DNA of 7,810 nt from an uncultured bacterium (lineage in GTDB: Bacteria > Cyanobacteriota > Vampirovibrionia > Gastranaerophilales > Gastranaerophilaceae): contig CAQTPN010000058.1 of assembly GCA_948888345.1 (NCBI GenBank), positions 1 through 7,810 of the forward strand, in the 5' to 3' direction. Position numbers and translations under genes: made by a program. The notes under the pieces are model-generated. The model made no database searches, had not been told where the DNA came from, and saw only the letters and a list, made by a program, of their open reading frames with translations. Below, in pieces: positions 1 through 6,508 of this stretch (position 1 is the first letter of the stretch; every line of letters begins with the position of its first letter).

Positions 1-48
1 CGAGATTCTGAGAGGTGACTGGAGTTCAGACGTGTGCTCTTCCGATCT
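1..48 (+). other. Illumina P7/TruSeq Read 2 adapter contamination
   Basis: This is synthetic sequence, not genomic. Bases 1-6 (CGAGAT) match the end of the Illumina P7 primer. Bases 7-14 (TCTGAGAG) sit where an 8-base i7 index belongs. Bases 15-48 match the TruSeq Read 2 adapter, from GTGACTGGAG through CTCTTCCGATCT. Translated in the frame of the downstream gene it gives GVQTCALPI, a known adapter-derived peptide in draft proteomes; the opposite strand gives IGRAHV, another such artifact. Genomic sequence therefore begins at about 49. Feature calls in this stretch, including the GTG at 15 as a start codon, should be discarded. Confidence 0.98.
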
Positions 49-50
49 GT

Positions 51-1022
51 TTTAAATTAAATGCAGAAGTAATAAGCGAAGGAAAAATTACACTTTCTGC
101 CAAAACTCTTGAAGAAATTGTAAATAAACTTTCAAATAAACCCATTGTTTTAAAACTTGATGATGAAACTAATGTAGTTACAATTTCATGCGGAAAGTCA
201 AAATTTGAACTTATCGGCATAAATGCTGATGAATATCCTAAAGTATTTGATGAAACACAGAATGAAGAAGAATTTAAAGAATTTAAAATAAAAACCGGTC
301 TATTAAACAAAGGTATTAAACAAACCGCTTTTTCAACAGCTCAAAATGAAACAGGAAGTGTGCTTTCAGGGGTTTGTTTTAATATAAGTTCAAATATTTT
401 AGAGATGGTTGCAACTGATGGAAACCGCCTGACCCGTGCACGAAAAGACATAGATTCAAAGGAAGAAGAGGTTATGTTTATCTCTCCTTCAAGAACGCTT
501 CTTGAAGTTTCAAGAATAATTTCTATGCTTAAAGATGAAAGTGTAAGATTTATTTTAAAGAAAAACAAAATTGTTTTTGAATTTGAAAATGTAACTTTTC
601 AATCAAGGCTTATTGAAGGAACTTATCCGAAGTATCAACAATTAATCCCTGCAACAAATGAAAAAACCGTGACAATTGACAGAGAAGAATTAATTCAGGC
701 AATTGAACTTGTATCTGTAATGGTAAATGAACGTACAAATATTGTTAAGTTTAATTTTGAAAATAACAGTCTTGAAATAAGCACAAATACACCTGAAGCA
801 GGTTCAGGAAAAGATACTCTTGATATAGAATATGATTATGAAAATTTGTTAATTGCTTTTAATTATAAATATGTTTTAGACAGTTTAAAAAATATGGATT
901 CTAAAAACGTAAAAATAGAGATGTCTACAAATCTTTCAGCATCCATATTTAAACCTGAATCAGAAAATAATGAAGAGGATAATAATTATATCTGCTTGAT
1001 TATGCCGGTGCAGGTAAGGTAA
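51..1022 (+). CDS. dnaN: DNA polymerase III beta subunit (sliding clamp), N-terminally truncated by contig end
   Basis: The beta clamp is a ring-shaped homodimer that encircles DNA and tethers the replicative polymerase and other clamp-binding proteins. About 323 native residues are present against roughly 366 in E. coli. Alignment from memory places the first native residues (FKLNAEV) near position 50 of the family, so about 50 residues of the first domain are missing. Recognisable parts, in order, are the end of domain 1 (EGKITLSAKTLEEIVNKL), the domain 2 hallmark ATDGNRL (about 399-419), the linker SRLIEGTYPKYQQLIP (about 603-650), and the domain 3 segment LDSLKNMDSKNVKI. The C-terminus is LIMPVQVR, a variant of the usual MPMRL tail that forms part of the peptide-binding pocket. 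Reading through in frame to a GTG at 15 adds about 12 adapter-encoded residues that are not protein. The gene is broken only by the assembly edge; nothing suggests a real pseudogene. The stop codon overlaps the ribosome binding site of thrB. Confidence 0.95.
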   Translation, partial: FKLNAEVISEGKITLSAKTLEEIVNKLSNKPIVLKLDDETNVVTISCGKSKFELIGINADEYPKVFDETQNEEEFKEFKIKTGLLNKGIKQTAFSTAQNETGSVLSGVCFNISSNILEMVATDGNRLTRARKDIDSKEEEVMFISPSRTLLEVSRIISMLKDESVRFILKKNKIVFEFENVTFQSRLIEGTYPKYQQLIPATNEKTVTIDREELIQAIELVSVMVNERTNIVKFNFENNSLEISTNTPEAGSGKDTLDIEYDYENLLIAFNYKYVLDSLKNMDSKNVKIEMSTNLSASIFKPESENNEEDNNYICLIMPVQVR

Positions 1023-1026
1023 GGGG
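1021..1026 (+). promoter_or_regulatory. Ribosome binding site of thrB overlapping the dnaN stop
   Basis: AAGGGG lies five bases before the ATG at 1032, and its first two bases are the last two of the dnaN TAA stop. This arrangement fits co-transcription and possible translational coupling of thrB to dnaN. Confidence 0.7.
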
Positions 1027-1031
1027 AAAAT

Positions 1032-1964
1032 ATGAAAGTATCAGCTCAAGTGCCGGCTACTATTGCAAACCTTGGATGCGGATTTGACTGTTTAGGGCTT
1101 GCATTACCTGTTTATAATACGGTAACGATTGAAGAAACAGTATTACCCGGTTCTGGAATTGAAATTAATATTTTAAATGATGATAATGAAGAAGATAATT
1201 TAAGCAATATCCCGAGAGATAAGACTAATATTGTTTATAAGGCAATAGAGCTATTGTATAACTACATAGGGCAAAGCCCAAATGAATTAAAAATTTCAAT
1301 TAAAACAGGAATTCCTGTAGCCAGGGGAATGGGTTCTTCAGCTTCTGTTATTGTAGGCGGACTGATTGCTGCAAATGAGCTTCTCGGACGCCCTGCAGAT
1401 ACTGCGGTTTTATTGTCAATTGCAACTGAAATTGAAGGACATCCGGATAATATTGCGCCTGCAATACTTGGCGGTGTAGTTTTATCCGATTGGGAAGATG
1501 ACGGCTCTGTAGTAACAAGTAAATTACCATGGCCTGAAGATTGGATGGTTACAATTTGTATTCCTGATTATGAATTATCAACAGGAATTTCAAGAAGCGT
1601 ACTTCCAAAAGAAGTTCCAATGAAGGATGCGGTTTATAATTTAAGGCACTGCGGGATGTTTGTGGAAGCAATCCATACAAAGAATGAAGAATTAATGAAG
1701 CTATCATTAAGGGACAGATTGCATCAACCATACAGGACAAAACTTGTTCCGGGGTTAACACAGATTATGAATGAATTAAAACATACAGACGGGGTTTTAG
1801 GATGTGTGCTTGCAGGTGCTGGTCCTTCGGTTGCTGTTATTCAAAACGGTACAAAAAATGAAGAGATAAAAGAAATAGTTCATTCAGCATGGAATAACAT
1901 AAACGTTAACGCTCAAATTTATACTCTTCCTGTTGTTCAGGAAGGCGCAAAAATAATTCTGTAA
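1032..1964 (+). CDS. thrB: Homoserine kinase (GHMP kinase family)
   Basis: This cytoplasmic enzyme phosphorylates L-homoserine with ATP to O-phosphohomoserine, the substrate of threonine synthase, in threonine biosynthesis. The 310-residue length is normal for ThrB. All three GHMP-kinase motifs are visible. Motif 1 is PATIANLGCGFDCLGLAL at residues 8-25. The ATP-binding phosphate loop is P95 followed by GMGSSAS at 100-105 or thereabouts (ARGMGSSASV). The C-terminal glycine-rich motif is AGAGPSVAV at 261-269. The segment EGHPDNIAPAILGG (135-148) is typical of homoserine kinases and separates this protein from mevalonate kinase or galactokinase relatives. The ATG at 1032 follows a good Shine-Dalgarno site, and the MKVSAQVPAT N-terminus is as expected. 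It begins nine bases after dnaN. No other threonine-pathway gene is in the window, so the neighbourhood does not reflect its pathway. Confidence 0.95.
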   Translation: MKVSAQVPATIANLGCGFDCLGLALPVYNTVTIEETVLPGSGIEINILNDDNEEDNLSNIPRDKTNIVYKAIELLYNYIGQSPNELKISIKTGIPVARGMGSSASVIVGGLIAANELLGRPADTAVLLSIATEIEGHPDNIAPAILGGVVLSDWEDDGSVVTSKLPWPEDWMVTICIPDYELSTGISRSVLPKEVPMKDAVYNLRHCGMFVEAIHTKNEELMKLSLRDRLHQPYRTKLVPGLTQIMNELKHTDGVLGCVLAGAGPSVAVIQNGTKNEEIKEIVHSAWNNINVNAQIYTLPVVQEGAKIIL

Positions 1965-1997
1965 AAGTTTTATAAAAGTAGAAAAAAGGAGAAAACC

Positions 1998-2435
1998 ATG
2001 AAAAAAACAGTTATAACCACACTTTTAGCTTTAGCTTGTGTATTTGGTGTAAATGCTTCATTTGCAGCAATCGGATATGTTGATTACGGTAAAGTATCAA
2101 CAGACTATTCTTTAGCTAAAAGATACACGGCAGAATTAGATAAAAAACTTGATGCTATCAAAGCTTATACAACAGCTCAAGATAAAAAAATAATGGCTGC
2201 AAAGACCGATGCTGAAAAGAAAGCAATCGGTACAGAAGCTATGAAACAATTAAAATTAAAACAACAAGACTATGCTGCAACAAGAACAAGATATGAAAAT
2301 GATTTAACCGCAAAAGTTGTAGCAGCTGCAGAAAAAGTAAGAGTTGCAAAAAAACTTGATATGATTATTAAGAAAGATGCAAGAGTAACAGGCGGGGTTG
2401 ATTGTACTCTTGATGTTTTAAATGCTCTTAAATAA
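1998..2435 (+). CDS. Skp/OmpH-family periplasmic chaperone-like protein
   Basis: Skp/OmpH proteins are small periplasmic chaperones that hold unfolded outer-membrane proteins on their way to the BAM complex. Residues 1-23 form a clear Sec signal peptide: MKK, a hydrophobic stretch at about 5-18, and a cleavage site after SFA (23) or A24. The mature part starts IGYVDYGKV, matching the short N-terminal strand of the family. A long, charged Lys/Glu/Gln/Ala-rich helical stretch follows at about 38-118, the coiled-coil 'tentacle' region. It ends [16 protein letters not shown], equivalent to the family's C-terminal strand plus 'VDiT..V...L' helix. At 145 residues it is slightly shorter than E. coli Skp (161 with signal). 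A strong AAGGAG site (1986-1991) precedes the ATG by six bases. It lies between thrB and mnmG and is probably in their operon. Sequence identity to true Skp is likely low, so the client role is inferred from the family; a generic secreted coiled-coil protein is the alternative. Confidence 0.8.
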   Translation: MKKTVITTLLALACVFGVNASFAAIGYVDYGKVSTDYSLAKRYTAELDKKLDAIKAYTTAQDKKIMAAKTDAEKKAIGTEAMKQLKLKQQDYAATRTRYENDLTAKVVAAAEKVRVAKKLDMIIKKDARVTGGVDCTLDVLNALK

Positions 2436-2437
2436 AT

Positions 2438-2442
2438 AAGGA
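2438..2442 (+). promoter_or_regulatory. Ribosome binding site supporting the TTG start of mnmG
   Basis: AAGGA lies 13 bases upstream of the TTG at 2456, a spacing longer than usual. No ATG or GTG occurs in frame between the skp-like stop and this TTG, and the conserved FAD-binding motif begins only nine codons later. The TTG is therefore the only reasonable start despite the loose spacing. Confidence 0.55.
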
Positions 2443-2455
2443 TAAATCACATAAA

Positions 2456-4363
2456 TTGTTTAATTATGATGTTATAGTGGTTGGAGCAGGACATGCAGGT
2501 TGTGAGGCGGCAATTGCCGCCTCTAGACTTGGTGCAAAGGTTTTACTTACAAGCCTCAATATTGATAATATTGCTCTTATGCCATGTAATCCTGCTGTAG
2601 GGGGTCCTGCAAAATCAAACCTTGTAAGAGAAATTGATGCTCTTGGCGGGGTAATGGGAGATGTTACCGATAACACATATATGCAATTTAAGATGTTAAA
2701 TTCTTCAAAAGGTCCTGCAGTGCGTGCTTTAAGGGCACAATCCGACAAAAAAGAATACAAAGCCTTTATGAGGAATTTAATTGAAAGTGAACAAAATATC
2801 ACCTTAAAACAAACTCAAATAACCGGACTTTTATCAAATAATAATGCGGTAATAGGGGTTTTAGATGAACTCGGGCTTGAATATTATGCAAAAAGTGTAA
2901 TTTTAACCACAGGCACAAGTTTAGAAGGAAAAATTTATGTAGGCTTAAAATCTTTCAGGGCGGGAAGATTAGGAGAACAGGCTGCAATCGGATTGTCTGA
3001 AAGCCTTGTAAAGCTGGGACTTCCTTTAAAGAAACTTAAAACAGGAACTCCTGCAAGAGTGGATAGCAGAACTATAGATTATTCAAAACTTATAGTTCAG
3101 CCACCTGACAGCCCTGATGATAATCCATATTATGAGGGGTGTCTTAATTTCTTTTCTTTTAAGAAAAATCATCCTATAAGGCCAATGGTTCCCTGTTATT
3201 TAACAAAAACAAATGAAATTACCCATAAAATCATAAGGGATAATCTCGATAAATCTCCTATGTATCAGGGGATGATAACAGGTATCGGCCCGAGATACTG
3301 CCCTTCTATTGAAGATAAGGTTGTAAGGTTTGCGCACAATCCTTCTCATCATATTTTTATAGAACCCGAAGGGGCTGATACTTATGAAACTTATGTGCAG
3401 GGGTTTTCAACAAGTCTGCCGATTGAAGTTCAAATTCAAATGCTTCATTCTCTTCCCGGGTTAGAAAAAGTTTCAATAATAAAACCGGCATATGCTGTTG
3501 AATATGATTCAGTACCTGCTGTTGAATTAACACATTCTTTAATGACAAAGAAAGTAAAAGGATTATTTTTAGCAGGACAGATAAACGGGACATCAGGGTA
3601 TGAGGAAGCGGCAGCACAAGGGTTAATTGCAGGAATTAATGCTGTAAAATACTGTAATAATGAAGAATTTTTAGAATTAGACAGGGCAAGCTCATATATT
3701 GGTACTTTGATTGATGACCTTGTTACGAAAGATTTAGCTGAACCATACAGGATGTTAACCTCAAGAAGCGAATACAGGCTTATTTTAAGACAGGATAATG
3801 CCGATTTCAGGCTTATGGAAACAGGAAAAAAAATCGGACTTGTAAAAGAAGAGAACTATCAAAGATTTTTAGATAAAAAACAGGCGATTGAGGATGAAAT
3901 TAATAATTTAAAAAATACAAAAATTTCTCCTAATGAAAAGAATAAAGAAATTTTAAATAATCTTAATGAAAATTTAGAAACAGGTCAAAGTGCCTTCCAG
4001 CTTTTAAAAAGACCAAATATTGGCTACAAAGTGCTATATAAACTCGGATATATTCCAAATACAATGAGAGAAGATAAATATTTTATTAAAGAGGTGCTTG
4101 AAGAAGCTGAAATTTTAATAAAATATGACGGATATATAAAAAGGCAGAAAGAACAGGTAAATTCTGCCGACAAACTTGAAAAAATTAAAATTCCCGATGA
4201 TTTTGAATATAAAGATTTGAAACAGATTTCAACAGAAACAAGGGAAATTTTAAGTAAAATACGTCCGAAAACTCTGGGGCAGGCCTTAAGAATAGGCGGA
4301 GTAAAGCCGGCAGATATTTCTTGTTTAATGGTTATAATTGAAACAAAAAAATACAAAGCTTGA
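2456..4363 (+). CDS. mnmG: tRNA uridine-5-carboxymethylaminomethyl modification enzyme MnmG (GidA)
   Basis: MnmG is an FAD enzyme that, with the GTPase MnmE, uses methylenetetrahydrofolate and glycine (or ammonium) to install the (carboxymethyl)aminomethyl group on U34 of several tRNAs, improving decoding fidelity. The 635-residue length matches the family (629 in E. coli). The N-terminal Rossmann motif GAGHAG is at 10-15. [20 protein letters not shown] (42-61) carries Cys44, and [11 protein letters not shown] (278-288) carries Cys282; these correspond to the conserved cysteines near 47 and 277 in E. coli. [17 protein letters not shown] (373-389) is the second family signature, and [16 protein letters not shown] (435-450) follows. 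The C-terminal helical domain for MnmE and tRNA contact ends in [15 protein letters not shown] (614-628). No key motif is missing. Translation starts at TTG, which may lower expression. It begins 20 bases after the Skp-like gene. No mnmE is present in the window. Confidence 0.97.
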   Translation: MFNYDVIVVGAGHAGCEAAIAASRLGAKVLLTSLNIDNIALMPCNPAVGGPAKSNLVREIDALGGVMGDVTDNTYMQFKMLNSSKGPAVRALRAQSDKKEYKAFMRNLIESEQNITLKQTQITGLLSNNNAVIGVLDELGLEYYAKSVILTTGTSLEGKIYVGLKSFRAGRLGEQAAIGLSESLVKLGLPLKKLKTGTPARVDSRTIDYSKLIVQPPDSPDDNPYYEGCLNFFSFKKNHPIRPMVPCYLTKTNEITHKIIRDNLDKSPMYQGMITGIGPRYCPSIEDKVVRFAHNPSHHIFIEPEGADTYETYVQGFSTSLPIEVQIQMLHSLPGLEKVSIIKPAYAVEYDSVPAVELTHSLMTKKVKGLFLAGQINGTSGYEEAAAQGLIAGINAVKYCNNEEFLELDRASSYIGTLIDDLVTKDLAEPYRMLTSRSEYRLILRQDNADFRLMETGKKIGLVKEENYQRFLDKKQAIEDEINNLKNTKISPNEKNKEILNNLNENLETGQSAFQLLKRPNIGYKVLYKLGYIPNTMREDKYFIKEVLEEAEILIKYDGYIKRQKEQVNSADKLEKIKIPDDFEYKDLKQISTETREILSKIRPKTLGQALRIGGVKPADISCLMVIIETKKYKA

Positions 4364-4387
4364 TTTTATTTTTGTTTTTTATAAAAT
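4360..4387 (+). promoter_or_regulatory. Candidate sigma-70-type promoter for the GH13-acyltransferase pair
   Basis: A possible -35 box TTGATT (4360-4365) and -10 box TAAAAT (4382-4387, five of six matches to TATAAT) are separated by 16 bases. The -35 overlaps the end of mnmG. A start near 4393-4395 would leave a leader of about 50 bases before the GH13 gene. In such AT-rich DNA chance matches are frequent, so this is suggestive only; read-through from mnmG is equally possible because no strong terminator is seen. Confidence 0.35.
4363..4387. repeat. AT-only inverted repeat after mnmG
   Basis: ATTTTAT (4363-4369) and ATAAAAT (4381-4387) are perfect reverse complements separated by an 11-base T-rich spacer. 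With seven A-T pairs and no G-C pair the hairpin would be weak, and there is no following T run, so it is not a convincing intrinsic terminator. The right arm coincides with the candidate -10 box, so it could also be an operator or chance. Confidence 0.3.
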
Positions 4388-4423
4388 AACTTTAACCTGA
4401 AAATGCAGTCTAGAGTGGACTTT

Positions 4424-4440
4424 AGGAGTAAGGTAGAAGG
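4424..4440 (+). promoter_or_regulatory. Purine-rich ribosome binding region of the GH13 gene
   Basis: Three Shine-Dalgarno-like blocks follow one another: AGGAG (4424-4428), AAGG (4430-4433) and AGAAGG (4435-4440). The last lies six bases before the ATG at 4447 and is the functional candidate. The upstream blocks may act as standby sites or be incidental. Confidence 0.55.
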
Positions 4441-4446
4441 TTTTTT

Positions 4447-6480
4447 ATGATTAAAAAATTACTTGCAGTGTTTTTAATGTTAACAATTTTTACTCCATGT
4501 TTTGCGCTTGAAGATGAAAAAATAGCAGCAGCTGCACAAAATGCGCAGGATAATTCTGAAAATATTGATATAAGCGTAAAACTTAAAAAGGAATTAAAAG
4601 ATACAATAACACTTGTTTACGGCAAACAAAACGCAGATGAAATTTATGAAAATGTATTAAAAAAAGCGCAAGATGCAATAAATTCAAGACCGCAGGAGTT
4701 AAAAAATCAGGATAAAATAAGAAAACCGGACTGGTATAAAAATGAAATTATTTATATGTTTTATGTGGACCATTTCGGGGTAATAAGCGATGATAAAGAT
4801 AATACTTTTAAAGATACAGCTTTAATGTTTGATTATCTTGAAGATTTAGGAGTTACTACCCTTTATATGCTGCCTTTTGCAGACAGTCCTATGGCAGATG
4901 CCGGATTTGATGTTAAAAATCCAAGAAAAGTGAGGGAAAATTTAGGCGGAATGGCCGAATTTAAAAGATTTGCAAATGAAGCCAAAAAGAGAGGATTTAA
5001 AATTAAGGCGGATTTAGTTTTAAATCATTTATCAGATGAACATGAATGGTTTAAAAAACTTGAAGGCGGGGATGAAAAGTATCTTAATTATTTTATTTAT
5101 AAAGAAAAAATGCCTGAATATGTAAAATATAAAGATGAAAAGTTGGGAACAGTTATAGAATATAAAGAAGAAGACGGAAAGATTTCAAAAAGAAGGCTTA
5201 TTTTTCCTGAAAGTACTGAAAATAATTACAGAAAAGTAACTGTTAACGGCAAAGATTATTATCTTTATCATACATTTTATCCTTTTCAGCTTGATATAAA
5301 CTGGCAAAACCCGGAAGTTTTATATTATATGCTTGACACTGTTACAAACTGGGCAAATTTAGGGGTAGATATTTTCAGAATGGATGCAATTCCTTATCTT
5401 TCAAAGGATGAGGGAACAAATGCCGAAAATCAGCCAAAAACCCATGCTATTATTAATCTTTTATCTGATTATATTCAATTAACCGCACCATCTTCAGTTA
5501 TTCAGGTTGAAGCCTGTCAGGCACCAAAGGACATTCTTCCGTATTTTGGAAAAGAAAGAGAAATTCAAGTTAACATTGATAATGAAAATATCAAATTTAA
5601 AAGAACATCAGAAGCACAGATTGCATATCATTTTCCAAATATGAATGCAATTTGGGCAAGCCTTGTAAGCGGAGATAAAAAATATTTTATTGAAACAAAC
5701 AAGAAAACCCCTGTTATTCCAAAAACCGCTGTATGGGGTAATTTTTTAAGAGTACATGATGAATTAAGTTTAGAAATGGTCAGCCCTGAAGTTAGAAATA
5801 TAATATTTGAAGATTTAATTACAAAAGGGGCGGATTTTAGAAATGGTTTTGGAGTAAGTGGAAGGCTTGCGAATTTTTTAGATAAAAACCCAAACAGAAT
5901 TGAAGAAGCTTTTGCAATATTATTTTCTGTTTCCGGTGTGCCGATTATTTATTACGGGGATGAAGTCGGGGCTGCAAATAACTATGAAAATGCTAAAAAA
6001 TCTGCACAGAACAGAATTAAGAAAGAAAAAAATCAAGAAAATAATCTTTTGTCTGTATTTGATTCAAGAGATATAAACAGAGGACAAATACCTCAAAAAC
6101 TTTTTTACGGTTCAACAAAAGGATATTATGAATTTAATTCAAAAGTTTATAAAAAGGTTAAAAATTTAATTGAAATAAGAAAAAAATACCCAGTTCTTAT
6201 AAATGGAGATTTTGAGATTTTAAAAACAAAATCAAAACATAATTTTTGCTACATAAGGAAAAACAAAGAACAGCAAATACTTGTAATAAATAATTTATCA
6301 AAAGATAAATTAATTGCGGAAATCACAATTCCGCCAACAATTGTATTGAAAAATAACGGAAAAATTACAAGTTTAAGAAATTTAATAAATGGGGATGATG
6401 TAAAAGTTAATATATCTTTGCAAAACAGGACAATGCACCTTAGAATTGCACCATATCAGGTTCTATGGCTTGAATTATAG
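4447..6480 (+). CDS. Exported GH13 (alpha-amylase superfamily) enzyme, trehalose synthase-like
   Basis: This is a secreted or periplasmic enzyme acting on alpha-glucosidic bonds by the retaining GH13 mechanism. Residues 1-20 form a Sec signal peptide (MIKKLLAVFLMLTIF, cleavage probably after CFA). A charged helical segment (about 21-95) precedes the (beta/alpha)8 barrel, which starts at WYKNEIIYMFYVDHF. Conserved GH13 regions are intact: region I DLVLNH (189-194), region II FRMDAIPYL with nucleophile Asp313, region III VEACQ with acid/base Glu355, and region IV LRVHDEL with Asp438. TreS-like hallmarks include HLSDEHEWF, DEGTNAENQPKTH (321-333), AYHFPNM, HDELSLEMV and GVPIIYYGDEVG. The C-terminal beta-sandwich (about 580-677) ends APYQVLWLEL. 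Oddities are the export signal (known TreS enzymes are mostly cytoplasmic), Val436 where TreS has Asn before His-Asp, and SRDINRGQI (540-548) where TreS has an RTPMQW-type motif. The enzyme may isomerise maltose/trehalose, hydrolyse alpha-glucosides or transfer glucosyl groups; the sequence does not decide. It is followed 28 bases later by an acyltransferase, probably in the same transcript. Confidence 0.88.
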   Translation: MIKKLLAVFLMLTIFTPCFALEDEKIAAAAQNAQDNSENIDISVKLKKELKDTITLVYGKQNADEIYENVLKKAQDAINSRPQELKNQDKIRKPDWYKNEIIYMFYVDHFGVISDDKDNTFKDTALMFDYLEDLGVTTLYMLPFADSPMADAGFDVKNPRKVRENLGGMAEFKRFANEAKKRGFKIKADLVLNHLSDEHEWFKKLEGGDEKYLNYFIYKEKMPEYVKYKDEKLGTVIEYKEEDGKISKRRLIFPESTENNYRKVTVNGKDYYLYHTFYPFQLDINWQNPEVLYYMLDTVTNWANLGVDIFRMDAIPYLSKDEGTNAENQPKTHAIINLLSDYIQLTAPSSVIQVEACQAPKDILPYFGKEREIQVNIDNENIKFKRTSEAQIAYHFPNMNAIWASLVSGDKKYFIETNKKTPVIPKTAVWGNFLRVHDELSLEMVSPEVRNIIFEDLITKGADFRNGFGVSGRLANFLDKNPNRIEEAFAILFSVSGVPIIYYGDEVGAANNYENAKKSAQNRIKKEKNQENNLLSVFDSRDINRGQIPQKLFYGSTKGYYEFNSKVYKKVKNLIEIRKKYPVLINGDFEILKTKSKHNFCYIRKNKEQQILVINNLSKDKLIAEITIPPTIVLKNNGKITSLRNLINGDDVKVNISLQNRTMHLRIAPYQVLWLEL

Positions 6481-6508
6481 AGTTTGAAGTGAAAAAAAGG
6501 AAAAAATT

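Noticed and set aside
26..310. Minus-strand open frame ending in IGRAHV
   Set aside because: It is the antisense of dnaN and runs into the adapter; the IGRAHV tail is a known adapter translation artifact.
1971..1976. TATAAA in the thrB to skp-like gap as a separate promoter
   Set aside because: No acceptable -35 lies 16-18 bases upstream, and AT-rich gaps give such hexamers by chance; co-transcription with thrB is simpler.
1998..2070. Possible lipoprotein signal around Cys14 of the Skp-like protein
   Set aside because: The residues before the cysteine (A-L-A) do not fit a lipobox well and a normal signal peptidase I site (SFA) follows at the expected distance.
2464..2802. Minus-strand open frames inside dnaN, thrB and mnmG (for example 2464-2802, 3357-3617 and 4024-4356)
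   Set aside because: They are antisense shadows of well-conserved genes, have no recognisable domains, and are explained by low stop density opposite AT-rich coding sequence.
4447..4506. Possible lipoprotein signal at Cys18 of the GH13 protein
   Set aside because: The preceding residues F-T-P are not a lipobox; CFA followed by an acidic stretch fits signal peptidase I cleavage.
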